DNA from: Isoetes taiwanensis
Taxonomy: Eukaryota; Streptophyta; Lycopodiopsida; Isoetales; Isoetaceae
DNA: 64,000 nucleotides
Assembly: GCA_021234155.1 (NCBI GenBank)
Contig: JAJEKV010000032.1
Span: forward strand, 310,001-374,000
Direction: 5' to 3'
The notes under the pieces: generated by a model
Databases searched by the model: none
What the model saw: the letters and a program-made list of their open reading frames with translations, nothing else
Told to the model about the DNA's origin: nothing
Translations under genes and position numbers: made by a program
In this document: positions 25,941-38,179 of the stretch, piece by piece
Numbering within the stretch: the first letter of the stretch is position 1
How the letters are laid out: each line of letters opens with the position of its first letter

Positions 25941-25949
25941 GGCGGGAAA
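25941..25949 (-). promoter_or_regulatory. Possible E2F site upstream of DDM1
   Basis: TTTCCCGCC on the gene's strand, about 85 bases upstream of the start codon, matches the E2F consensus TTTSSCGC. DDM1-class genes are expressed in dividing cells, so S-phase control is plausible. This is an inference from one short motif. Confidence 0.4.
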
Positions 25950-26164
25950 AAAAAAGAGGGGGGAATTTCACATCGTGTTAAATGAATATTCATTTTCGAA
26001 TTTCATTTTTATATTTAGGTTTAGGGTTTTAGACGCCAGCGTTTGAGAGCCAGAGAGGACTATATTTAGGTGGCCGTTGGGTTGGGGGACTCGCCAATCT
26101 TTTCGAGGCATTTGCAGCACCAGGAGCAAAATAGCATCAGGCTCTAATAGCACCAGGGAGCAGA

Positions 26165-26345
26165 ATAGCATCGAGCTAAGAAGATTTGGATAGTTTGGTA
26201 AAATGGAATTCTTTGGCTAAGAAGATTTGGATGGTTTGGTAAAATGGGCGAGAACATGCAAGCATCTCCTATTACAATTTGGATGGTTTGGTAAAATGGA
26301 ATTCTCTTAGTAAGCAAGAACATGCAAGCGTCTCCTATTACAAGT
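26165..26345. repeat. Short direct repeats upstream of DDM1
   Basis: GATTTGGATGGTTTGGTAAA-like units occur three times, and AACATGCAAGCRTCTCCTAT twice, in 180 bp. Confidence 0.75.
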
Positions 26346-27399
26346 TTCATTGCTGGTGGTGGGCGTTGCTCTTATAATCTATTTTATCTCAATACCTTCC
26401 ACTTCATATTGTTTCTTTCTATTCTAGGTGATGCAACTCCAAAAGAAAAGCTCTTTCCAATGGTGCGACCGTACTAAGGCAAGGGAAGTGGCCATGCAAG
26501 GCATTGTTGCCATGTGGAAAATGGCCAGCAAAGCAAAGCAACCAAAGCAAATTGAAGACCAAGAGCTAACTAAAAGAAAGAAAGTAAATCTCAAGGTGTA
26601 TGAGATAAGCTAAGCCTCACTCTACTGGCATCATACATCACCAACATAGTCATACCATCATAAATTATCTTGCACCAATTCATAAACTTTATTTGAGATT
26701 AGAGAAGTTGAGATAACACATGAGAGAATCACATAATCATATTCAAAATATCTATTTCAACGTAATAATATTCACAACTGATCAAGAAAGATACTCACAA
26801 CTTCAAGAACTTTGTCCAGATGTCATATTCCAAAATTGGGCCTCCCTTCTACACGAATTTTGGCTATCTTAAAGAGAACTCCACTTGATCCTAGCCACTA
26901 GATCTAGACAAATCTCAATTTTAGATCTCAATTCTAACTATCATAAACTCACTAGATTTTGCTAACTCAAGATCAAATCTAGACCATCTAAACTCCTTGT
27001 GACTCCATACTCCTCCAGATTCATGACACATCATCAACTTATCAACCATTGCAAATATTTCCATAAGAACTTTAATACTGCTTCAAGTCCATAGGTTTCA
27101 CTTCAATACAATATAAATATTCTTTCTCATGCTTCTCTGCAATATTTGCACATTTCTTATATTTTCTCTAAATTACACCCATATAATTCTCCATTTATGC
27201 ATTCACTTCACATCATGCAAAAATGGTCAAGATAAAGCACACTACAAGGATTGCACTAGATTCCTTAAGGTTCTACTAGATTCTTCAATATTCCTTTAAA
27301 TTATATTAAGTTCTCCTAAAATCCATCAGGTTTTATGAGGGTGCCTTTAGATTCCCTTAGATTTTATGAGCCCTAAATTCACTTAGATTTTATGAGATT
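26346..27399. other. AT-rich intergenic
   Basis: No gene supported. A 61-codon plus-strand ORF at 26428-26613 is Lys-rich and has no recognisable motif. Confidence 0.4.
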
Positions 27400-27625
27400 A
27401 TAATCTTTAAAACATTCTATAACTTTCTAAACTTCTAAAACTTTCTATAAGATTTAGAACTTCCTGAAAGATTTGACAACTTTCTGGAGTATTCTAGAAT
27501 GCTCTATAAAATTTTAGAACTTTCAAAAACCTAGAAGATTCTAGAACAATTTTGGAAGATTCTTGAAGTTTCTAGAACATTCCAAAATTGTTTGGAACAT
27601 TTCAGAACTTTCTAGAGCTTTCTAA
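27400..27625. repeat. Degenerate TTCTAGAA-type repeat cluster
   Basis: Dense, diverged repeats of motifs such as AACTTTCTA, TTCTAGAA and GGAACATTYCA, with many inverted GAA/TTC pairs. They read like heat-shock-element syllables but are more simply a decayed short satellite. Confidence 0.6.
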
Positions 27626-28084
27626 TTGTGAACCGGAATGCCCATCCTAATGTGGATGGCCCCCTTATATACTAAAAAAGGAGTCTCTTTTTTGCACAAA
27701 TGCATGTGGGATATTCATGCACAAATGGATGGACGAGATGGGCCACTAGATCCGAAGGCTCATATCGCCCGCCTTTGGATCTTCATTTTCTGTGCATCAA
27801 GAGCGAGCAAAATCAGAGAAGGGAGAAAAAAGCTGACGCGAAATGCTTGATTTAGGGACTGCAAGCTTCGAATCGAACTTTTGTCTGTAGGTATTATAAT
27901 ACTATGATTGGTTATGTAGCCTGTTGATCTATAGTCACGCTTCTGCTCTTTATTTGGACAAAATGGTATGGTGATCTACTTTTGGCAATCTCAACTTATA
28001 ACAACCTGCAGATTATCTAATCTAATCGTTTTCCACGTGTCGCATCATAAATGAGTTGTTTCGGAAAAATAGTGTTATTTTTTA

Positions 28085-29060
28085 TTGAAAAAAGAAAGGG
28101 AAAACTAGCAAAATGCCCTTATGAGTTTATCTAATTACCAAAATGCCCTTATGAGTTTCAAAATTATGAAAATAAAATGCCCTTGAGCAAACTTAATTAC
28201 CAAAATGCCATTACATATCAATTTTTGATCAATCTACACCATAAATATCTTTAAAAGGAGCTAGTGTTTTCTTTGGTTGTAGCGCATGATGATGCTATTA
28301 GAGGCATGTTACCACCAGCCACACGTAGACCTCTTGAACGTCCAAAACCTAAATGTATGCACAGGAGAAGAAGATGTAGCGCAACGGAACAACTTTGTGA
28401 AAGGTGTAATGGAAGGACACACTGCATGCAGTTGTAGGGCTCCAATTTAGTGATGATTGTGACTTCTGTAATCTCGTTGTTGAATTTAAACTTCTATTCT
28501 TGAGGCATTGAATATAGATTGAGTAGGATAACTGTGTAAGGGTATTTTGGTAATTAAGTTTGGTGTGTAGGGGTATTTTGGTAATTAGGTATTGCAGAAG
28601 GGAAGCAGGGGCTCCCTTTCTGCAACAGCGACAGGACCCTGTGACTAGCGGGAGCCGGCACAAAAGAAACCAAGAACTTCCCTCTTGTCACTCGATGATG
28701 CTTGCTTCGCTCACGGGATGCTTGCTTTGCTCACCAGATGAGCGGAATTCGGAGTGTGGGTGATAGCTATATGGCATCACAAGAACTCTCTTCCGGAAGA
28801 ACGGGCGACTCTCTTTCCATTTTATTTGGTGTAGAGCATTTTGGTGATTAGTTTAGTGTAAATTGACCAAAATTTGTATGTAATGGCATTTTGGTGATCA
28901 AGTTTGGTGTATAGGGGCATTTTGGTAATTAAGTTTGGTGTGTAGGGGTAAATTAGTAATTTATTTGTATAATTATTTTATACAGTGCACTTATTTGAGC
29001 CAGGGGCATTTTGGTAAGGGAAAATTACCAAAATGCCCCTATATTTTACAAAAATTACCA
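28085..29060. repeat. Foldback-like array of GGGGYATTTTGGTAATTA motifs
   Basis: A motif of the form GGGGYATTTTGGTAATTA and its inverse (TTACCAAAATGCCCYTA) recurs about a dozen times. At 28100-28215 most copies point left; at 28540-28960 they point right; both orientations sit together at 28985-29070. Longer inverse matches link 28165-28245 with 28845-28925 (around GTAATGGCATTTTGG). The layout suits a foldback or TIR element with subterminal repeats, with about 600 bp between the arms. Confidence 0.6.
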
Positions 29061-29337
29061 AAATGCCCTTCAAACAAAGGGTATTTTAGGTGTAATGTGG
29101 TAATATAGTTTTTGTGGCTCACCAAATGCAAAAGTTGTCTTCACAATAGTTGTAGATCGTGATAAGATCTTTCTAACAAGATCAAATTCATTTAAATTGG
29201 AGTTGAAATTCACAAGTTATGCTCTTTTGAGTTCTTTTTTAAAACCCGTGTTTAAAGCACCATAATTTGAAGATTCCAACTTCGTTTTAGATGATTCTAT
29301 TGCCCTTGGACAAATCTCATTGTCATCTATAAGTTTT

Positions 29338-29725
29338 TTTTTTTTTGAAGAACTGTGTCAGCAATATATTAAAAGAATGGTAATGTTACAAAGCAAGTGA
29401 GGAGGAAGGAGAACTGCCCCAAAGAGACAGTGATACCTCGACACTCCACAACAACTGCAACTCTACTGCTGTACAAACTGGCCATCACCATCTACCACAC
29501 CCAAGAAGTCCCGCCAAATGGAAAACTTCCGCTCTACTAATCCCGGGAACACCAAAAAGCTTTGAAATAGCTTGTACCTGAGTCGAGGAATCAGAGAGGC
29601 TGCAGGCTGCTGAATCCCCTGAAAGATCCACAACCGCCGCCGCTTCCAAATCAACCACACCAACCAAGCCACGCACAGATGCAAGGCTTGCTGCCGTACG
29701 AGCGGCCAAGCACCAGGATATACAT
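29338..29725 (-). mobile_element. 5'-truncated L1 LINE (388 bp)
   Basis: Minus-strand insertion. The poly(A) tail appears as T-tract at 29338-29345, and a 19-bp target duplication ATTGTCATCTATAAGTTTT flanks it (29319-29337 and 29726-29744). The 5' part encodes a stretch like the end of L1 ORF2 (WLVWLIWKRRR), as in the L1 at 7189-8746, so both come from one family. Confidence 0.92.
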
Positions 29726-29814
29726 ATTGTCATCTATAAGTTTTGTGCAGGCCACTTTCATGTTTAATCAGTCTCAAAGAAGTTATTACTATTTCAGCCA
29801 AACACCCCATTTTT

Positions 29815-29905
29815 AGGGGTATTTTGGTGATTTTTGTGAATATAGGGATATTTTGGTAATTTTCCCCTTTGGTAATTACATAGGGGTATTTTGATAGTTT
29901 TTTGT
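29815..29905. repeat. Outlying ATTTTGGTAATTT motif cluster
   Basis: Three or four further copies of the motif seen at 28.1-29.06 kb (GGGGTATTTTGGTGATTTTT, GGGATATTTTGGTAATTTTC), right of the L1 insertion. The L1 therefore appears to have landed near one end of that repeat region. Confidence 0.6.
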
Positions 29906-29944
29906 AAAAGTACATATGTTTTGTATTGCGGCAGGGTGCAGCCA

Positions 29945-31100
29945 GTACTCCAGAATATGCTCTGATCTGCCCTAGCCGGTAGAGCTATTTGGGACTAAGG
30001 ATGGTAGAGCTATTTGGGACTAAGGATCTCCGTTTATAACCTGGCGCTCAAGCTCTGCCCACGGCGATGAAAATCTCGCACCAAATGTAGTTTCATCATA
30101 TGCAAAATGCTGCTACGATTATCTCTTCACATTTGCGGAAGTCATGCACTCATCATAACGCATAAAATAATTTCCAATGATTCTCTCCCTTAATCCAAGT
30201 CTCACATGGATCTGCCTTGCTTCATCAGATTATTTTGTGCCAATCCAATCGATGATATTGCATTTTCTAATATCCTCTGATCATTTTGGTCCACCTTTGA
30301 GCCAGAAAGGCCTTCGCATATATGAAAGAGCTTTGTTTTAATCTTTTTTGGGGCATGCTCCCCACTTTCGAATTCTAAAACCAAATAGTAATTTTCAAAT
30401 GCTACAAATAATGGAGCCTCCAAGTAAGCATTATAAGACAACAAAATCCAAGGAAGGAACGCCTAGATCGAATAATAAATCTTCTTCGACAAAACCTTGC
30501 TAAGAAAATCTTTTTAAGAAAAGACCAATGCGGTGATACTCGGGCACTATAGGTCTCCTAAGGGAATCCAAGCTTTTGGAAAAGATCTAGGATCATACCT
30601 TACTCCACCACAAATCAAAATAAGGATGCAAATGTTGGGGAAAGGAAATGGCAGTGCTAAAAGGTGAAGGAAAAAATGCAGAGGTATGCTAAAGAAAAAA
30701 AAGACAAGGGTCTTTGCTATGGACCAGAGTGCTCCTTGCACCCGTGTAGAAGGATCAAAGGGTCCAGAACATGCCATTGTTATGGCACATGGCATGGTTC
30801 TATCGTAAGTGCTCGTTGTTTTTTCCTCAGCGTTTTCCCTATCTCGTGGAGATTTTGATGGAGACACAGTCCATCTGTTTATTCCACAATTAAGATAGGC
30901 AGAAATAGCAAATGCATTGGCGCTTTAGTGGTTCCTAAATCGGATGTAGTATCATCAGTTCACACAGGTTACTTAACCTCCAAAGATGTGTTTATAAACT
31001 ATTCAAACATGTGTCAAATAGCTTGTGGAGCCCAAGAGAATTACGATTTTCAGCAATTCTAAATTCCGAGCATCTTAACACACAACATTGAGCTTTATTT
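29945..31100. other. No supported gene
   Basis: A 25-bp tandem duplication (GGTAGAGCTATTTGGGACTA) sits at 29979-30027. A minus-strand ORF of 80 codons at 30202-30444 (containing LFHICEGLSGSKVDQND) has protein-like composition but no family I know. Confidence 0.4.
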
Positions 31101-31107
31101 TAAAAGT

Positions 31108-31142
31108 CACTAGAAACGTGTGCCCGGCGATGCCGGGCATTA
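31108..31142 (-). mobile_element. Helitron 3' terminus
   Basis: On the minus strand: TTAATGCCCGGCATCGCCGG then GCACACGTTTCTAG followed by T. The hairpin GCCCGGCATCGCCGGGC, a short AT-rich spacer, CTAG (CTRR) and a host T match the standard Helitron 3' end. The 5' TC end lies somewhere to the right and I could not find it, so the body length is unknown. Confidence 0.7.
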
Positions 31143-31892
31143 ATCGTGGACATGTGAAATGAAATTTTGAATGTGTTTGTGTTCATAAATGTAATGCAAT
31201 GCCAAGTGTGAAGGGCTAAAAATGCGCTTGTGTCTGTAGTGTAAAGGAGTGTCAAGTGTGAAGGCTTTAGGAAGGGTCTGAAAAATAGAACTTGATAAGT
31301 CGCCCTTTGAAATTGTATAAGTTTACTTGATACATATTCATGCGTATCTACACAAGGAAATCCTAGACCTGAAAGCCTAAACATGTGGTATGATGGATGG
31401 TTGATAACATTGTATGCTCAATCTCTAAACTGCATCTTATATTTCGAAGTTCATTATAATAAATCATCTAACCCCAAAGTCATAATCCCCTAAGCCCTAA
31501 ACTCCTTGACCCTTAACTTCTTTAACCCTAAATGTGTGATTTATCAAATATGTTTGACATGCATATGTTTATGTAGTTATTCTGCTACTTTTATAGAACC
31601 TTTTATTGAAAAACCGAGGTGCTTCACATTGCCACTTACGATCAGTAGCGTGTTCACATATGTAACCATGCCATGTGCCTTTGCATTAATTTTCTAACCA
31701 TTCTCAGACATAGAGCCTTTTGAGTGACATAATTTGCCTCTTAAGTCCTAAGTATAGGGAGAGAATTTAAATATTTCGGACCTATAATAACAATATATGC
31801 TTTCAAACTTTACATACCACCAAAAGGCCTCTCAAATTCTCATGATAAGTTAAACCAATCAATAACTTAGCTAGGAATTAATTGAAAGATAA

Positions 31893-32208
31893 AATAATCA
31901 CAACTTGGATGGAGATGTGATATTGCAAGGAATTAAATGATAGCTAAGTACAAAGTAATATCGTCTTCTCACAATCCTAAAGTGGGGGTAAAAAAACATT
32001 AGGTTTTTCGAGTAAATACCTAATCATTCTAATAAAACTACTTTCGATTAAATAATCACAACTTGGATGGAGATGTGATATTGCGAGGACTTAAATGATA
32101 GCTAAATACAAAGTAATATCGTCTTCTCACAATTCTAAAGTGGGGGTAAAAAAACATCGAGAGATTTACCAAGTAAATTCCTAATCATTCTAATAAAACT
32201 ACTTGCGG
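31893..32208. repeat. 158-bp tandem duplication
   Basis: Two diverged copies starting AATAATCACAACTTGGATGG at 31893 and 32051. It may lie inside the Helitron whose 3' end is at 31110. Confidence 0.85.
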
Positions 32209-32239
32209 CTTCAAGTTGCATGATTAGTTGATCTCCAAT

Positions 32240-32872
32240 ATTGGAACGCTGCATGTGCAGACGCATGCGGCGTTCCCTCTTCCGCATGCGGGACTATTTT
32301 GGTCATCTGGGTTTCCTCTCTTACCTCCACTATCATATCATAGTTCAAATTATTTTGGTTTGCCGAAGGCATGGTGCTCACTGCTGGACTCGGCTTTGGC
32401 TTCATCTCGAATTTTCTCCACCCCTTCTGCGCTTTTCTTTCTCCTGATGCGGACGATAGCAGCCTGGGGTTATTAGACACTGCTATTTCTTAAGGAATGT
32501 GGCCCAAGAGAGATTGGATTTAGTTTCGGCTATTTCTGGCCTTGGACCCGGCAGCTTATGGTTTCTTTAGCATCGGGTTATAGCTGGCGCTGGAGGATTC
32601 GTGCAAGATAAGGTAACACCTTCCTTTTTTCTCCTTCTCTTTTATTGTGCAAATGTCTAAGCAAATCTGAATGTTCTCATATCAATGTATCAAATATGCA
32701 GATAATGCTTTACCAAGCTGAGAATTCTCTGGTTACAATTGTGCATGTTTTGAATGCTTTGCAGGTACATGCTTAACATGTGTTTAACTTTGAGTACGTT
32801 GTTCGTGCTGTAACATTGTAAGAATCTAATCTCATATGTCCATTGAGTTAATAGAATCCAGCTTTCTAATAT
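32240..32872 (+). repeat. Inverted copy of the 36.0-38.2 kb repeat
   Basis: Reverse complement of the unit tandemly repeated at 36012-38179. The outer end carries the palindrome GGAACGCYGCATGTGCAGAC continuing to GCATGCGGCGTTCC, then GGGACTATTTTGG. With the right-hand copies it brackets the beta-xylosidase remnants. Confidence 0.88.
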
Positions 32873-33994
32873 TTTATGCCCGCATAGATCATGGCACTTC
32901 CTAACTGTTGTTGCAGGATGACACTAAGCAACTGATAGTCATTGCTCCAAAATTGCTTTCCTCCATGTGAATGGTCAGATGCTAGGTGATGTAATGGCTC
33001 CAAATTTTGTGGAGCTTCAAAGCTCCAAATTCTTATACGAGGTTTGCATAAATAACCTTATCTGCTACAGATATAAAATGCTTTTTTATTGTGCCCGGGC
33101 TAAGTGTCGTTTGTCCAAATGGTAGAAAAGACTTCTAATACCTGGTTTGATACGAAGAGAGCAAAAGAGTAAAGCGCAAGCTTACTCCATTCTCCAGCTC
33201 CACTGTAGCAACTTCTAGCATCTGGAACATGGTGTTGGCATGTATTTTCTTGAATCCCTTTGCTTTTGCTTGCAAGTTCAAAGACATGAGGATTCTCTCT
33301 AAAATTTGTTTTTGCATGCTCTAATTATATATAACCATTATCTTGAATGTGTATTCAGAAGCATCTGGACATTCACATGCTGATGGTTGTGGTCTGAACT
33401 GTTATGGAGTTAGCTTAGAAGATCTACTTTGATTAGTTTGATGATGTTTATAAGTGTTGGTGGAGCTCTCACCCCTGTGCAAGCAAGGTAAGGTCTTTAA
33501 TAAAATGCTTTCAGTTGGACTCAATTTTTGCTTTGCCCATTTACTTAGTGTTGGTCTTTTTTTTTTTAACTTTTGGCAGGGTTGCATTAAGAGGCATCAT
33601 TCACCAATCATTTGTTGGCATTGAACTGGCAACAATCACGTCTTTGAGAACAAGGTCAGGATGCCTGTATGCATTTATTTTCATATGTTGTATTTGGAAT
33701 GGAGTAAAAGTTGAAATTAGGGCTCAGAATAGAGAATTTGAGTGGGCATGATTTATTGCTTTGAAAGCAAATGGGTTTGCTACAAACCCTATTTATCATA
33801 GCTCAATTGAATAGAGTTGATGATAGGACTGTTGTATAAAAATGTGGTTCCAAAAACAATTCACAAAATTAGAAGATTACGAAGCCTTTCTGTTTTACAA
33901 GATTGGTCAGGTTCTCTGTTCCTTTTTTTGTCTTTTTTGATGTGTTTCAAGTGATGATTTGAACTTGATACGAAAATATATGTTGTTTCCACAG

Positions 33995-35444
33995 AAGCAA
34001 GAGCAATGCATAATCTTGGGCAGGCTGGTCTCACATTCTGGAGCTCAAGTATAAATATTGTCAAGGATCCAAGATGGGGAAGAGGGAAGGAAGCATGGGG
34101 ATGGGGAAGAGGGCAAGAAAGGTCTGCAAGAAGATGATTCCATAGAGGAGTCTTTCGCTCAAGGTTTCTGCCTGCTGTAAACATATGACAGTCTATGATG
34201 TGGATAGCTAGCTGCACACAGACTGCTACCATTTCGATGCAAATGTATATTTCATGACTATTTTTTAACGTTTTTCATACATTTTTCATCAAATCCCTTC
34301 ATCCTAATGCATGCATGTAGTATGGCATATGATTTCACCCTCCTCACCTTAAACTATGCATTAATTAGTCATATGATGCTAGATTCTTGTGTTGGATTTC
34401 ATGTGGATTTTCCAAAAAACAAATAAATACTGAGTTGTACAACACATTAACCTAAAAATAATAGTGTCACATTTGACGCATGCCATGTCTATTTTAACTA
34501 TGTTAAAACCTTCAACGGGTAACTCAACAAGATCTAGATGATACTTAAAATGTGCCATTCAAAAGTTGTGTGAAGGACAGACATCATGTCAACTTTATTA
34601 TATGTTTGTACAATCACGTTAATGGTGTACAACATGTGCTGATCATCATTTTCTCACAGATATCATGAGGAACGCCTCAGGGTTGGATGGGTAATTGCCA
34701 TTTCTATTTTATTTTCTTGGGTGTCAAATCACGTTTTCTTTTTTCTTTTGGTTTAATGTTGCTGCTTGCGTTTATCCAGGTTTGGACTCTAATTGTGGGA
34801 CATTTGTTTTTACACATGTGGCAGAGGCATTACATGGAGGAAAAATTGGTGTATTGAACTTGAATCGAGCTCTGACTAACTTATTTACTATCAAAATGTG
34901 CCTTGGATTATTGATGGCAACTTGGCAAGCCAACATTATGGAAACTTGGAGACTGCAGATGTTTGCACATAAGAAAATCAACAATTTGCACTTGAAGCTG
35001 CTTTACAAGAGGTTGTGCTCTTAAACAATGATGGCATGTTACCACTTCCATGAACAAAAATTGGGGCATCAGGTCTTATAGGTCCCAATGCCAATGCACC
35101 ATGATTGGAATTTATGAAGATAAGACATATGTGAGTTTAGGTAGAACCGACCCAGTGCTTTTGTTCTTTTGTTATAATGATTATTATATCCTACCCAGTG
35201 CTTTTGTTCTTTTGTTATAATGATTATTATATTCTATAGCGTTCTCCACAAGGGAATGTCTTATACTTTTGTCATATGCAGGTATTCTTTGCAATTTATG
35301 ACTACTTTATAGGATCTCCACTCTTACACTAAAGTAAACTATTCCAGGTTGTGGAAATGTAGCATGCCAAAGGGAAGATTTTATAAATCAGGCAATTGAT
35401 ATAGCAGCAAAAGTAGGTGCTTTGGTTTTGATTGTTGGATTTAT
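33995..35444 (+). pseudogene. GH3 beta-xylosidase fragments
   Basis: Three exon-like blocks in order, each after a YAG acceptor-like site. At 33995-34138: [20 protein letters not shown] and KDPRWGRG. At 34780-35095: GLDSNCGTFVFTHVAEALHG, NRALTNLFTIKMCLG and, in a shifted frame, ALEAALQEVVLLNNDGMLPL. At 35348-35444: GCGNVACQREDFINQAIDIA. These are consecutive signature segments of plant GH3 beta-D-xylosidase/alpha-L-arabinofuranosidase (cell-wall xylan trimming). Stops and frameshifts (for example near 34973 and 35053) and missing 5' and 3' ends make it non-coding. Intron-like gaps show it was copied at DNA level. Its position between inverted copies of the 640-730 bp repeat suggests capture by a transposon. 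Confidence 0.85.
35151..35236. repeat. 43-bp tandem duplication
   Basis: Two near-identical copies containing CCCAGTGCTTTTGTTCTTTT inside an intron-like gap of the beta-xylosidase remnant. Confidence 0.9.
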
Positions 35445-35446
35445 TT

Positions 35447-35640
35447 TTTGCCTTTGTATAGAAGAAGATATAAGGTTGCTGCGCTGATTTCTTAAGGCTG
35501 TTTGCTTAGGGATACGATCAGTGCTATTGTGTTGCCTATTGCTTTTGCCTTTGTATAGAAGAAGATATAAGGTTGCTGCGCTGATTTCTTAAGGCTGTTT
35601 GCTCAGGGATTCGATCAGTGCTATTGTGTTGCCCATTGCT
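35447..35640. repeat. 97-bp tandem duplication
   Basis: Two near-identical copies beginning TTTTGCCTTTGTATAGAAGA, directly after the last beta-xylosidase block. Confidence 0.9.
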
Positions 35641-36011
35641 TTTGTAGATCTGTTCCTTTCTCCTGAATTTTCTGCTTAATTGTTCTTTGTATCTTTTGTT
35701 TTCTTTACCCTGCATTTATGTTTTACTACAGGAAAATGCTAAGGCAGCTTATTTTGCTCACAGACGTCAACATTGTAGCAATAAATAGTGCAAGTGCAGA
35801 GTAGGATGCAAAAGCATGATATCAAACTCACCATTTCCTTGACAAAAGCCAACCTGTCATGCACATAATTTGTCTATCGATGCCCAATGGATTGAATGTT
35901 TAGTAAATTACTCGATGGTACCTTCGGTAGTTGTGTGTTAAATAAGAAAATAACACAACCTAGATTTTCCACCTAAGATGCGGCCTTCATTTGTTGAGAA
36001 CCTTTAGTGGA

Positions 36012-38179
36012 TCACTTTTTAATAAAGCTGGATTCTATTAACTCAATGGACATATGAGATTAGATTCTTACAATGTTACAGCACGAACAACATACTCAAA
36101 GTTAAACACATGTTAAGCATGTACCTGCAAAGCATTCAAAAGATGCTCCCGATCCCCTGCACAAATGAGAAGAAATATCATCAATATAATATGCATTGAC
36201 CATCTCGGACTTTAAGAAAAAACATGCACAGTTGTAACCAGAGAATTCTCAGCTTGGTAAAGCATTATCTGCATATTTGATACATTGATATGAGAACATT
36301 CAGATTTGCTTAGACATTTGCACAATAAAAGAGAAGGGAAAAAAAGGAAGGTGTTACCTTATCTTGCACGAATCCTCCAGCGCCAGCTATGACCCGATGC
36401 TAAAGAAACCAGAAGCTGCCGGGTCCAAGGCCAGAAATAGCTGAAACTAAATCCAATCTCTCTTGGGCCACATTGCTTAAGAAATAGCAGTGTCTAGTAA
36501 CCCCAGGCTGCTACCGTCCGCATCAGGAGAAAGAAAAGCGCAGAAGGGATGGAGAAAATTCGAGATGAAGCCAAAGCCGAGTCCAGCAGTGAGCACCATG
36601 TCTTCGGCAAACCAAAAATAATTTGAACTATGATATGATAGTGGAGGTAAGAGAGGAAACCCAGATGACCAAAATAGTCCGCGATCTTGAAGAGGGAACG
36701 CCGCATGCCTGACGGACATGCTCCAAAGACAAATACCAAAGCCATCACTTTTTAATAAAGCTGGATTCTATTAACTCAATGGACATATGAGATTAGATTC
36801 TTACAATGTTACAACACGAACAACGTACTCAAAGTTAAACACAAGTTAAGCATGTGCCTGCAAAGCATTCAAAAGATGCTTCCGATCTTCTACACAAATG
36901 AGAAGAAATATCATCAATATAATATGCATTGACCATCTCGGACTTTAAGAAAAAACATGCACAGTTGTAACCAGAGAATCCTCAGCTTGGTAAAGCATTA
37001 TCTGCATATTTGATACATTGATATGAGAACATTCAGATTTGCTTAGACATTTGCACAATAAAAGAGAAGGAAAAAAAAGGAAGGTGTTACCTTATCTTGC
37101 ACGAATCCTCCAGTGCCCGCTATGACCCGATGCTAAAGAAACCAGAAGCTGCCAGGTCCAAGGCCAGAAATAGCCGAAACTAAATCCAATCTCTCTTGGG
37201 CCACATTGCTTAAGAAATAGAAGTGTCTAATAATCCCAGGCTGCTACCGTCCGCATCAGGAGAAAGAAAAGCGCAGAAGGGATGGAGAAAACTCGAGATG
37301 AAGCCAAAGCCGAGTCCAGCAGTGAGCACCATGTCTTTGGCAAACCAAAATAATTTGAACTATGATATGATAGTGGAGGTAAGAGAGGAAACCCGGATGA
37401 CTAAAATAGTCCCAAGATTGCGGAGAGGAACGCCAGCATGCGCTCTGCACATGGCGTTCCAAAGACAAATACCAAAGCCATCACTTTTTAATAAAGCTGG
37501 ATTCTATTAACTCAATGGACATATGAGATTAGATTCTTACAATGTTACAGCACGAACAACGTACTCAAAGTTAAACACATGTTAAGCATGTACCTGCAAA
37601 GCATTCAAAAGATGCTCCGATCCCCCAGACAAATGAGAAGAAATATCATCAATATAATATGCATTGACCATCTCGACTTTAAGAAAAAAAACATACCAGC
37701 TTGTAAACGTGAGAATTCTCAGCTTGGTAAAGCATTATCTGCATATTTGATACATTGATATGAGAACATTCATATTTGCTTAGACATTTGCACAATAAAA
37801 GAGAAGGAAAAAAAAGGAAGGTGTTACCTTATCTTGCACGAATCCTCCAGCGCCAGCTATGACCCGATGCTAAAGAAACCAGAAGCTGCCGAGTCCAAGG
37901 CCAGGCTGCTTAAGAAATAGCAGTGTCTAGTAACCCCAGGCTGCTACCGTCCGCATCAGGAAAAGAAAAGCGCAGAAGGGATGGAGAAAATTCGAGATGA
38001 AGCCAAAGCCGAGTCCAGCAGTGAGCACCATGTCTTCGGCAAACCAAAAATAATTTGAACTATGATATGATAGTGGAGGTAAGAGAGGAAACCCAGATGA
38101 CCAAAATAGTCCCGCATGCGGAAGAGGGAACGCCGCATGCGTCTGCACATGCGGCGTTCCAGCACAAATACCAAAGCCA
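36012..38179 (-). repeat. Three-copy tandem array, ~730-bp unit
   Basis: Copies at 36012-36744, 36745-37480 and 37481-38179, each beginning TCACTTTTTAATAAAG. The third lacks about 40 bp around 37905. The units are inverted relative to 32240-32872. Only the third ends with the complete palindromic terminus seen at 32251 (GCGGCGTTCC). The overlapping ORFs within the units are shared by all copies but have stops and no family signature. Confidence 0.92.
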
